Shown here one piece after another: positions 48,127 to 58,400 of a DNA stretch of 64,000 nucleotides. This DNA comes from Strix aluco (Eukaryota; Chordata; Aves; Strigiformes; Strigidae), in contig NC_133955.1 in assembly GCF_031877795.1 (NCBI RefSeq), positions 1,426,001-1,490,000 of the forward strand, in the 5' to 3' direction. Position 1 is the stretch's first letter, and every line of letters begins with the position of its first letter. The notes under the pieces were generated by a model, which did not search any database, was not told the DNA's origin, and was given only the letters and a program-made list of their open reading frames with translations. Position numbers and translations under genes: made by a program.

Positions 48127-51100
48127 GAAGTTCTTTTTTCTTGGCCTGAAGAAGTTGGAGGGAAGGTCCACTTGTGGCATTTAGTGTGGTCCTTGGAGCT
48201 GACCATGAGAGGGTCTTGCTGGGCTGTGGGTGCTCAGGTATTGCCATGGTTTTAAATGCGTGAGATGCCCAGTAGTAGAGAGCTGCCATGTGCTTGGGCT
48301 CTGAAGGAGGCTCTGTGCCCTCCTTGGGTGGAGGAGCGGAGGGCCTGGTGCTCCCCAGCCTGTGGTGCCCCATGGCACTGGGTGGGATGGAGAGTGTCCT
48401 GGCAGGACCCTGCCAGCTGAGGAGAAGAGCTGGGTGTGGAGGAGGAGAGGCTGACCCCTGCTCTGCCTCTGTGACTGTGAAAGGCCACTAAGCCCTGCTC
48501 CTACAGTGTGCTGGTACTGCAGCGTGTTTCTGCCCTCAATATGGTGAAGACTTCGGTGGTTTTTAGCTGCCAGAGGAAACACAAGGCCAGGAGAGTTGGG
48601 ATTAAGGCAGAGTGAGCCCCAGGAACAACTACTGAAGCATCTTGTAACTGTGTAGGTGATCAGTGCCCTTGACAAATGTTCACTTTCTTGTTTAGGCTGA
48701 GATGCCTAAGGGCAGTACCCTGCTGAGTCAGGCCTGAACCTCCATCCAGAATGGACCCATCTTCCTGTGGCATTGTCTCCTGGCAGTCACAGCCTCACAG
48801 TTACTGCCTTGCTAACCTCCAGGTCAGAGATTCCCTTTGAGCTGTGATTAACTTCTTGAGGCTTGTAAATTTTCTTCTGCATTTACACAAAGACAGCTGG
48901 CTGGATTAAATGGTTTCATAGTATTACAGAAAAAGAAAACCTAGGAGGCATTACATTTGTTGGGGCCAAGGACTTTGCTTTGTTTCAAAAAGCAGTGGGG
49001 AAAAACCAATTTACTCTTCTTGGATATCATGGTTGCACCGCTAATGTTGGGGTGTGCAAAATGTAGACATTTGAGATACTGTCTTGATTTAGAAAAGGAG
49101 TAGAGAACCAGCTCAGGGTTTGGAAGTGGGATGTAAAATAAACAGAAAGTGAGGAAAAAAATTGATTCCGAACGTGGGAATAAAAAGGGAGAAAGCAAAC
49201 CCAGGGCTGTGTGTTGAGGTGTGTGCTACCAAAAAAATCAATGTTCTCCCCTGCAATGTGGGATTGCACTGCTCAGAGGAAGGCAGGGGAAACATGGCTG
49301 AAAGGAGCCAACTTTATTTCCCTTCTTTCTCAGAAGAAAACAAGTACAAACCCTGCTTGGATTAGAGAGGATTATGGGCTGCCCATTTGGGAATTCATGC
49401 TTGGGACTTCATGATGATGCAGCTGGGTAAGTGATCTCACTGCAGTTATTTGGGAGGAAATGTTTTGATAGCATCTAAAACGGTTTGAGTGTCGCAGTCA
49501 GTCCCTTCGTTGAGCGCTGGAGTTCTTCCTTCATGGGTTAAAACAGAGGAAGGGAATGCTCCCACGGATGGTGTAAGCTGTCTGTGCCAGCACTGCCCTC
49601 CTCTCCCTGGGGCCTCACTGCAGCCCTTGTCTTTGCTGCAGCTCCGTGTCCTCTGCAAGACACCAGCTGTGCCCAGTTACTCTGTGGGTTCGATCTGGTG
49701 AGTGCAGCACTGATGCCAGGAAAGAGTTTCTGATGTGCCTGTGTCACCCGCCAGGGGCTCTGGTCCTGGTGTCCAGAGCTGGGCAGTGCCTGTGCTGGGG
49801 CTTTGTCTCGGAGCCTGCAGCAGGGCTGCGGGGGGATGCAGGCTGATGGTGCCCTGTGTCCTTCTGGCACTGCAGCAAGAGAGAGGTTAATAATGCCACA
49901 TGCCTGCTGCTGCCCTTGGCTGTACGTTTGTGTGTTTCTGCAGGAGGATGAGAGCTGTCAGCAGCATTTCCCAGGGCGTGGGGGAAGGATTTTCAGCCCT
50001 GTAGAGTGGCTCCCTGCATGAACCAACAGTTCCCTGTGCCTCTGAAGAGAGCAGGGCCAGCAGCCTGCCTCGGTCAGACCCTGCTAGGATGGAGGAGGGT
50101 GGCTTGTCTGAAGTGCTGAGGGGGCTGGCTTGCTTCTGTGCTGGGCTGTGTGCCAGTGTGATCCCCTCTCCATGCCCTGGGCTGCTCCACATGTGTCCTC
50201 TTGGAGTCAGAAACGCAGGCAGCCAGCTGAGAGCCAAATGTGAGTTGGGAATGATGGCTCAAGCTGAGCTTACTGGTGACAGTTGGATATTGTGCAGGAA
50301 AGCAGAGGGGAGCTCATGGAGCAGAGAGAGTGTTGGCAAGGGAAGAGGGGCTTGTTGGTCCCTGAGGGAGCAGAGGTGGGTATGTCCAACCCCCGGAATG
50401 GAGAGGGGGCAGCGATATAAACCCTATACCTCCTCTGACTCCACAGTCCTGAGCATCCATGGTGGTGTGAATTTCAACTTCTGGGCTCTCTTTTTGAAAG
50501 AGGGGGTCTCCCCTGGGGGCAATGGCTGGTGCTTCATTTTGTGGCTCTCTGGTTCGGAAAGGGGAGAGCCAGCCATCAGAGGGATCCCTCTGTCTGCAGC
50601 CAGGACTTTTACATCCCACATAGAAAGCCTTTTCTGGGTGCCCAGGCAGTCCCCCTTGGGTGTCAGGTTGGTCCAGCCCAAAGCCAGCCTCCAGACCCTG
50701 CTGCTGTCTCATGAGGGGTGTCAGAGAATCCCCTCTTTTCCCCAGGGCTGCCCTCAGTGGAGGGATGGGCCTTGCAGCCAGGGAAAGCGCAGCCCTTTTT
50801 GGAGACAGTTACCAGGGGAGCTACCTCTGCTGCTCTTGATGCCGCCTGTTGTTCTCAGAGACGTGCCTGAATATGTTCCTCCATTGGTGATACGGCTCCA
50901 GCCTTCTGAGGACCTGGACCGTTCGTGGGGAAAGGTGGCTGCATCAACAGGGAACACCCCACCTCAGCCTCTGCCAGAGACCCCCTCTGCCTTCCCCTCG
51001 TCCAGCCCCTGCACCCACCCAGTCCCACGTGTGCCCATCCTTTCACCCTGTTGAGAGTTTTGGGCCTTGGCTGGGGGGGTAACCCAGGTCACACCCATGT

Positions 51101-51235
51101 TAAGAGAGTCCTGGGTGCCACATTGTTCCCCCAGCCCGGTGGGACCCTCAGGCAGGGCTCTCGCAGCAGCCCCCAGCCCTGTCCACCCACCCCCACAGAC
51201 CAGCAGCTGCAGCTTTTGACACTGGACAGCCCCAC
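48122..51235. other. Single-copy host DNA after the provirus, no recognised gene
   Basis: This continues the host sequence interrupted at 38552. Several open stretches exist, the longest on the plus strand at 50089-51054, but composition and sequence give no recognisable protein and the splice context does not support an exon. I see nothing else that I can name. Confidence 0.55.
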
Positions 51236-51723
51236 TGGGTCACCAAAATCGGGAATAAACCTCTCAACACCAATGTAGCGTTAAGAAGCAGGCATTTCAT
51301 TATTCGGCGCTGGGTGCGTGGGGGATCATGCACACACTAAAACAAAAGGTCACCCTTTATGTACCTTCAAGCCAAGAATATTCATACGTTTTTTGAGAAG
51401 CCTCCGCCTTTCCACCTATCTACTACATTTCCATAATGCAGGTGTTGCAACACTACACTACGCATGTGCAGGGGTCTCAGGTGGTCGTTTGGGGAGTCAC
51501 CCCCCTACTCCTTTTTTCCTTTTATGGTCACGAGACTTTTGAGGACAATTTCTTCTCCTTGGATGTTCCCCAACTCTGTTGCCCGGCCAAGCTGTTCTTT
51601 CTTTTCTGCCTTGTTCCAGCAGTTCTGCCAGGATGTGTCTCTTATCAAGGTTAGGATATCTCCTCTGTACACTTCAATTACTCAGGCCTTGTTCCACACA
51701 AAGTTCAACATTGTCTGGCAACA
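51236..51723 (-). mobile_element. LTR-like remnant, alpharetrovirus/ERVK-like end
   Basis: On the minus strand the segment begins TGTTGCCAGACAATG and ends with ACATTGGTGTTGAGAGG, then TTTTGGTGACCC. The ACATTGGTGT block and the TTTGGTGACC end recall the R-U5 and primer-site junction of avian alpharetrovirus-related elements. Beyond TTTGGTGACCC the usual primer-site sequence is absent, so this is not a complete provirus. I found no matching target duplication, and both boundaries are approximate. It lies about 380 bp upstream of the signal-peptide exon and points away from it. Confidence 0.5.
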
Positions 51724-52105
51724 CAATTTTTCAAAAACTGCAACCCTTTGTAAAAGAGCTCCTGAAAACCTTACCCGTGCTGGAGAGCTGCAGGAACGTG
51801 GGGAACAAGCTGCACAGCTCACAGCTGACAGCCACGGTGCAGCAGCCCTCCATCACGCTTGCCGCCTGTTGCCGTCAGCTCAGAAAAAAAGATGCTCTTC
51901 ACAGTGTCCCTGGAGCTGGCCCTGTGCCACCTGCCGCGGGGCAGCCCCTCCCCCGGACCGTGGCTGAAGGGGAGAGGCCGCACTGTGAGGTCACAGAGGC
52001 CTGCGGTGCCACGCCGGGGTGTGCAGTGCTGTTGCCAGGCAACACATCAGATGTGCCAGCAGCAGCAGTAGCAGCAACATTGTGCACATGCAGGTGAAGG
52101 GGACC
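51724..52105 (+). promoter_or_regulatory. Putative promoter and 5' region of the cassette gene
   Basis: This short region lies between the LTR-like remnant and the signal-peptide exon. It contains a GC-rich block, a CRE-like TGAGGTCA (about 51986) and a perfect X-box-type inverted repeat GTTGCCAGGCAAC at 52031-52043. A diverged copy of part of the downstream repeat unit lies at about 51899-51955. No TATA box is evident. Confidence 0.4.
52031..52043 (+). promoter_or_regulatory. X-box-like site (RFX-type inverted repeat)
   Basis: GTTGCC-A-GGCAAC fits the RFX consensus GTNRCC N(0-3) RGYAAC. It lies about 60 bp upstream of the signal-peptide exon. RFX sites are typical of ciliary, testis and MHC class II promoters. 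Function here is inferred from sequence and position only. Confidence 0.45.
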
Positions 52106-52193
52106 ATGGCTCCTACACTCATCCTCGTCCTGCTGCTAGTGGCCCTGCAAGCCCAGGGTGCCGGGGCTGCTCCATGGCAAGCGCGGGGATTAG
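52106..52193 (+). CDS. Exon 1 of putative secreted-protein gene: signal peptide
   Basis: I chose the ATG at 52106 because it has a strong context (GACCATGG); an in-frame ATG at 52088 would add six residues. It encodes MAPTLILVLLLVALQAQGAG followed by a short AAPWQARGL tail, a textbook signal peptide with probable cleavage near the Gly-Ala-Ala. The exon ends at the donor G|GTAGGT after one base of a codon (phase 1), which matches the phase of every candidate exon in the downstream 2364-bp units. No other copy of this exon exists in the window. I do not recognise the protein. The product is inferred to enter the secretory pathway. Confidence 0.6.
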
Positions 52194-53129
52194 GTAGGTG
52201 GGCAGATGAGGGCCAGCACCCAGCCCTGGCAGCGTGGGGCAGGACCCATTGCACCTCGGGCTGACAGCGGGGCTGGGGTCGTGGTGGGGCAGGGCCGGCA
52301 GAGCCGCAGAGCCGAGCTGGGCCGAGCGGGCTGTGTCCAGCTCCACGGGCAGCGGGAGGCAGATGTCCTGTACGGAGGCACAGGGGGCTGCCTTTGCTGC
52401 AGGGGCCTTTTCCGGGTGGACGGTGGGACTGGGAGCAGCAGTGAGAAAGTGTCCCTGGAGCCGGCCCTGCGCCGCCTGCCCCAGGGCAGCCTTGCCCCGG
52501 TCTGTGTGTCAGGGCCCGGCAGCACGGCAGCAGCCGGGCAATAGCCCTCGGGAGCACTTCTTCCCCAGGCCGGGCACAGCCACGTCCGGGGGGTTTGTGT
52601 CTCTGCCGTTCCCCGGCTGGACCCCAGCTTTCAGCCTCGGGGACGTCCCTCCTGGGGAGGTGTCCACTGGGGAAAACAGGAGCATTCCTGCTCCAGCCCT
52701 GCAATGCTCTCCCCGCTCTCCCCGGGCCAGCCTGGGTCACCATGGGACACACAGCCCCAGCCCACAGCCCGGGGAACAGACGGGGCAGCGCTGGGGCAGC
52801 CTCTCCCTGGTCACTGGGCTCTTCTCCGTCAGATAGGTGAACAATAACATCTTCCCGTGGGCGCCTTTTCTGCCCAGAAAACGTGTCCCAGGAAGAAATG
52901 CCCAGGGGCCATACATTTATCCATCCGGTCCTTGAGGGCTGTTGCACAGGGCCTGGAAACAGTATTTTGAAAGCCTCCAGGTGCAACTAACAGGTCACCC
53001 CGGCCCCTCTGCACCTCTGGAAATGTCCACCCACGTCTGGGTCCCATGGCATTACCTGACCCCCTCCAGTCACTGCAGGTCACTGGCAAAGGAGCTCCCA
53101 ACCTCTACTGGGAATGTGCTTGATTACAG

Positions 53130-53201
53130 CTGTGCCCGAAGCCAACGGCCACCCGACGGCTCGGCCGGATCTTGTCTCGGGGCCTGGGGGCGATCGCACA
53201 G
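53130..53201 (+). CDS. Cassette exon A (72 bp), unit 1
   Basis: The acceptor is GATTACAG and the donor ACAG|GTATGT. The exon is 72 bp, phase 1-1, 24 codons. After joining to exon 1 it reads AVPEANGHPTARPDLVSGPG and then GDRT. It is open and joins in frame to both exon 1 and the previous unit's last exon. Identical copies lie at 55494-55565, 57858-57929, 60222-60293 and 62586-62657. The polypyrimidine tract before the acceptor is weak, so this is the least certain of the four main exons. Confidence 0.45.
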
Positions 53202-53261
53202 GTATGTCCCCTGAATGAGCGAGCACTTAGGTTTTAATATTCCGTTCTTGTGAAATTTCAG

Positions 53262-53354
53262 TTAACGCTCTCTTGGCCCACGCTCAGCCGAGCAGAAGAG
53301 GGGCAGAGAGGGACCGGCTTGGGCTCAGAGATGTGAGCACTCTGCCTTGCGAAG
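53262..53354 (+). CDS. Optional cassette exon A' (93 bp), unit 1
   Basis: The acceptor AAATTTCAG has a good upstream pyrimidine stretch; the donor GAAG|GTGTCT is weaker. The exon is 93 bp, phase 1-1, and open for 31 codons (begins NALLAHAQPSRRGAERDRLG after the split codon). It could be a constitutive, alternative or chance exon. Copies lie at 55626-55718, 57990-58082, 60354-60446 and 62718-62810. Confidence 0.3.
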
Positions 53355-53661
53355 GTGTCTGTGCCAGCCTCTCCGGCCCTGCGCTGCTTCCAGTGCCTGC
53401 TGCAAGGCCAGCGGTGGGCTTGTTGGGGTTTAGAGCTGGTGCGAGCTCCAGGGAGTCCTTTCTCCCAACACCTCCGTGCATGTCTTGTTTTAGATCCTCC
53501 TGCTCCAGGCGCCCAGTACCTGTCTGCACAGCGCTCCTGATGGAGGGGGGGGATGAGTGCCACGGAGCACTCCCGTGTTGGAAGTGCCTTCGCGGCCGTT
53601 CAGACCTGCAGAGGTGTATTGAAATAGCTCATGGGAGCTTCTCTGTTCTGTCTGTTCACAG

Positions 53662-53733
53662 ACGTGGCTGGAGGCGATCACTATCCTGTTTCCCAGCTGG
53701 GTTCCAGGGGGGACGCTCAGGGAGATCACATGG
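53662..53733 (+). CDS. Cassette exon B (72 bp), unit 1
   Basis: The acceptor is CTGTTCACAG and the donor ATGG|GTACGT. The exon is 72 bp, phase 1-1, 24 codons reading DVAGGDHYPVSQLGSRGDAQ and then GDHM. It is rich in Gly and Asp with an RGD tripeptide. Copies lie at 56026-56097, 58390-58461, 60754-60825 and 63118-63189. Confidence 0.55.
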
Positions 53734-53923
53734 GTACGTCGCGGCTTTTGAATTCCTCTGAGAGCCGCCGGCTCAAAGCCCAGATGTGAGCGAGGCGTCT
53801 CTCGCGGCTGTGAGAACGTGGACCTGCACTGTGTGTGCCGTGCCATTGCGTGATCCGCTCGTATGTTCTGCTGCTCGGTCATGACGGTGTATGATGGAAA
53901 TTCTCGTGGGTGTTTGGTTGCAG

Positions 53924-53995
53924 ATGTGGGTACAGGGAAGGCTTTTCCAGCTCCTCATCCGGGTCCTGCGCTGGCGCTTCCCTGGCGTCGCAGGG
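53924..53995 (+). CDS. Cassette exon C (72 bp), unit 1
   Basis: The acceptor is TTTGGTTGCAG and the donor AGGG|GTAAGT. The exon is 72 bp, phase 1-1, 24 codons beginning DVGTGKAFPAPHPGPALALP and ending in a basic WRRR. It has the same length and phase as exons A and B and the same DV start as B, which suggests old internal duplication. Copies lie at 56288-56359, 58652-58723, 61016-61087 and 63380-63451. Confidence 0.55.
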
Positions 53996-54086
53996 GTAAG
54001 TAGTCAGTCTTGACTGACTCCACAGACGACACACTTGTTTTCAATATTCTATTTGTGAGAAATTTAACTTTGGACTTTCCATTCAG

Positions 54087-54194
54087 GTCCTCAAAGAGCA
54101 AAGTACATCTCTGAAACAGGAAAACCCTCCCAGTGGACCTCAGAAGTCGTCCAGGGAATTCTGAAGGAGCTGGACAGGACCACCCGAGCCCACG
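54087..54194 (+). CDS. Cassette exon D (108 bp), unit 1, major version
   Basis: The acceptor is TTCCATTCAG and the donor CACG|GTGGGT. The exon is 108 bp, phase 1-1, 36 codons. It begins PQRAKYISETGKPSQWTSEV after the split codon and continues with an amphipathic-looking VQGILKELDRTTRAH. It appears identical in units 1 to 4 (54087-54194, 56451-56558, 58815-58922, 61179-61286). No stop in frame. I do not recognise a domain. Confidence 0.6.
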
Positions 54195-55493
54195 GTGGGT
54201 GTCTGTCCCTGTTAAGCAGAAGCCTTGTCAAGCTGAAGTTTTAGATGCGTGGATGGACAAGCCGTAGCCTGCACAGTAGGAAGGGGCCGCTCAGAGCCTC
54301 ACTGCAGCGACACTCAGTTACAGGCCTTGCGGGCGCTGGCAAGCTGCAGACATGGTCGAGTCTCTGGTGGCAGTTGGGGTTCCAGCCGAGCCCCAGGAAC
54401 AGCTGCTGCCCCAGTTACAGCCTTACTGGGACCAGAGCTGTTCTGGGCAGACGGTGGTGTCCAGCTGGCAGGAGCTGGTGGGACTCACCGCCTTGAGTGG
54501 GTGAGGGACTTGCCGAGGATCTGATTGCTGCTCAGTGCTGAGAGGGCAGCACCTTGCCAGTCCCCAGAGGGGAGAGCGCAGGGGATGCACAGGCAGCGTG
54601 GGGCAGCACCCACTGCACCTCGGGCTGACAGCGGGGCTGGGGTCGTGGTGGGGCAGGGCCGGCAGAGCTGCAGGGCTGGGCTGGGCCGAGTGAGCTGTGC
54701 CCAGCTCCGCGGGCAGCGGGAGGCAGATGTCCTGTACGGAGGCACAGGGGGCTGCCTTTGCTGCAGGGGCCTTTTCCGGGTGGACGGTGGGACTGGGAGC
54801 AGCAGTGAGAAAGTGTCCCTGGAGCCGGCCCTGCGCCGCCTGCCCCAGGGCAGCCTTGCCCCGGTCTGTGTGTCAGGGCCCGGCAGCACGGCAGCAGCCG
54901 GGCAATAGCCCTCGGGAGCACTTCTTCCCCAGGCCGGGCACAGCCACGTCCGGGGGGTTTGTGTCTCTGCCGTTCCCCGGCTGGACCCCAGCTTTCAGCC
55001 TCGGGGACGTCCCTCCTGGGGAGGTGTCCACTGGGGAAAACAGGAGCATTCCTGCTCCAGCCCTGCAATGCTCTCCCCGCTCTCCCCGGGCCAGCCTGGG
55101 TCACCATGGGACACACAGCCCCAGCCCACAGCCCGGGGAACAGACGGGGCAGCGCTGGGGCAGCCTCTCCCTGGTCACTGGGCTCTTCTCCGTCAGATAG
55201 GTGAACAATAACATCTTCCCGTGGGCGCCTTTTCTGCCCAGAAAACGTGTCCCAGGAAGAAATGCCCAGGGGCCATACATTTATCCATCCGGTCCTTGAG
55301 GGCTGTTGCACAGGGCCTGGAAACAGTATTTTGAAAACCTCCAGGTGCAACTAACAGGTCACCCCGGCCCCTCTGCACCTCTGGAAATGTCCACCCACGT
55401 CTGGGTCCCATGGCATTACCTGACCCCCTCCAGTCACTGCAGGTCACTGGCAAAGGAGCTCCCAACCTCTACTGGGAATGTGCTTGATTACAG

Positions 55494-58400
55494 CTGTGCC
55501 CGAAGCCAACGGCCACCCGACGGCTCGGCCGGATCTTGTCTCGGGGCCTGGGGGCGATCGCACAGGTATGTCCCCTGAATGAGCGAGCACTTAGGTTTTA
55601 ATATTCCGTTCTTGTGAAATTTCAGTTAACGCTCTCTTGGCCCACGCTCAGCCGAGCAGAAGAGGGGCAGAGAGGGACCGGCTTGGGCTCAGAGATGTGA
55701 GCACTCTGCCTTGCGAAGGTGTCTGTGCCAGCCTCTCCGGCCCTGCGCTGCTTCCAGTGCCTGCTGCAAGGCCAGCGGTGGGCTTGTTGGGGTTTAGAGC
55801 TGGTGCGAGCTCCAGGGAGTCCTTTCTCCCAACACCTCCGTGCATGTCTTGTTTTAGATCCTCCTGCTCCAGGCGCCCAGTACCTGTCTGCACAGCGCTC
55901 CTGATGGAGGGGGGGGATGAGTGCCACGGAGCACTCCCGTGTTGGAAGTGCCTTCGCGGCCGTTCAGACCTGCAGAGGTGTATTGAAATAGCTCATGGGA
56001 GCTTCTCTGTTCTGTCTGTTCACAGACGTGGCTGGAGGCGATCACTATCCTGTTTCCCAGCTGGGTTCCAGGGGGGACGCTCAGGGAGATCACATGGGTA
56101 CGTCGCGGCTTTTGAATTCCTCTGAGAGCCGCCGGCTCAAAGCCCAGATGTGAGCGAGGCGTCTCTCGCGGCTGTGAGAACGTGGACCTGCACTGTGTGT
56201 GCCGTGCCATTGCGTGATCCGCTCGTATGTTCTGCTGCTCGGTCATGACGGTGTATGATGGAAATTCTCGTGGGTGTTTGGTTGCAGATGTGGGTACAGG
56301 GAAGGCTTTTCCAGCTCCTCATCCGGGTCCTGCGCTGGCGCTTCCCTGGCGTCGCAGGGGTAAGTAGTCAGTCTTGACTGACTCCACAGACGACACACTT
56401 GTTTTCAATATTCTATTTGTGAGAAATTTAACTTTGGACTTTCCATTCAGGTCCTCAAAGAGCAAAGTACATCTCTGAAACAGGAAAACCCTCCCAGTGG
56501 ACCTCAGAAGTCGTCCAGGGAATTCTGAAGGAGCTGGACAGGACCACCCGAGCCCACGGTGGGTGTCTGTCCCTGTTAAGCAGAAGCCTTGTCAAGCTGA
56601 GGTTTTAGATGCGTGGATGGACAAGCCGTAGCCTGCACAGTAGGAAGGGGCCGCTCAGAGCCTCACTGCAGCGACACTCAGTTACAGGCCTTGCGGGCGC
56701 TGGCAAGCTGCAGACATGGTCGAGTCTCTGGTGGCAGTTGGGGTTCCAGCCGAGCCCCAGGAACAGCTGCTGCCCCAGTTACAGCCTTACTGGGACCAGA
56801 GCTGTTCTGGGCAGACGGTGGTGTCCAGCTGGCAGGAGCTGGTGGGACTCACCGCCTTGAGTGGGTGAGGGACTTGCCGAGGATCTGATTGCTGCTCAGT
56901 GCTGAGAGGGCAGCACCTTGCCAGTCCCCAGAGGGGAGAGCGCAGGGGATGCACAGGCAGCGTGGGGCAGCACCCACTGCACCTCGGGCTGACAGCGGGG
57001 CTGGGGTCGTGGTGGGGCAGGGCCGGCAGAGCTGCAGGGCTGGGCTGGGCCGAGTGAGCTGTGCCCAGCTCCGCGGGCAGCGGGAGGCAGATGTCCTGTA
57101 CGGAGGCACAGGGGGCTGCCTTTGCTGCAGGGGCCTTTTCCGGGTGGACGGTGGGACTGGGAGCAGCAGTGAGAAAGTGTCCCTGGAGCCGGCCCTGCGC
57201 CGCCTGCCCCAGGGCAGCCTTGCCCCGGTCTGTGTGTCAGGGCCCGGCAGCACGGCAGCAGCCGGGCAATAGCCCTCGGGAGCACTTCTTCCCCAGGCCA
57301 GGCACAGCCACGTCCGGGGGGTTTGTGTCTCTGCCGTTCCCCGGCTGGACCCCAGCTTTCAGCCTCGGGGACGTCCCTCCTGGGGAGGTGTCCACTGGGG
57401 AAAACAGGAGCATTCCTGCTCCAGCCCTGCAATGCTCTCCCCGCTCTCCCCGGGCCAGCCTGGGTCACCATGGGACACACAGCCCCAGCCCACAGCCCGG
57501 GGAACAGACGGGGCAGCGCTGGGGCAGCCTCTCCCTGGTCACTGGGCTCTTCTCCGTCAGATAGGTGAACAATAACATCTTCCCGTGGGCGCCTTTTCTG
57601 CCCAGAAAACGTGTCCCAGGAAGAAATGCCCAGGGGCCATACATTTATCCATCCGGTCCTTGAGGGCTGTTGCACAGGGCCTGGAAACAGTATTTTGAAA
57701 GCCTCCAGGTGCAACTAACAGGTCACCCCGGCCCCTCTGCACCTCTGGAAATGTCCACCCACGTCTGGGTCCCATGGCATTACCTGACCCCCTCCAGTCA
57801 CTGCAGGTCACTGGCAAAGGAGCTCCCAACCTCTACTGGGAATGTGCTTGATTACAGCTGTGCCCGAAGCCAACGGCCACCCGACGGCTCGGCCGGATCT
57901 TGTCTCGGGGCCTGGGGGCGATCGCACAGGTATGTCCCCTGAATGAGCGAGCACTTAGGTTTTAATATTCCGTTCTTGTGAAATTTCAGTTAACGCTCTC
58001 TTGGCCCACGCTCAGCCGAGCAGAAGAGGGGCAGAGAGGGACCGGCTTGGGCTCAGAGATGTGAGCACTCTGCCTTGCGAAGGTGTCTGTGCCAGCCTCT
58101 CCGGCCCTGCGCTGCTTCCAGTGCCTGCTGCAAGGCCAGCGGTGGGCTTGTTGGGGTTTAGAGCTGGTGCGAGCTCCAGGGAGTCCTTTCTCCCAACACC
58201 TCCGTGCATGTCTTGTTTTAGATCCTCCTGCTCCAGGCGCCCAGTACCTGTCTGCACAGCGCTCCTGATGGAGGGGGGGGATGAGTGCCACGGAGCACTC
58301 CCGTGTTGGAAGTGCCTTCACGGCCGTTCAGACCTGCAGAGGTGTATTGAAATAGCTCATGGGAGCTTCTCTGTTCTGTCTGTTCACAGACGTGGCTGGA

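Noticed and set aside
50089-51054. A 321-codon plus-strand open frame
   Set aside because: No recognisable protein features, no supporting splice or promoter context; GC-rich chance opening is likely.
52569-52659. Possible exon between CTTCCCCAG and GAG|GTGTCC in each unit
   Set aside because: It is 91 bp, not a multiple of three, and breaks the phase 1-1 pattern.
53494-53541. Possible additional cassette exon after TTGTTTTAG (reads DPPAPGAQYLSAQRS)
   Set aside because: It hits a TGA after 15 codons and has no donor giving a phase-preserving exon, so it would end the protein in every unit.
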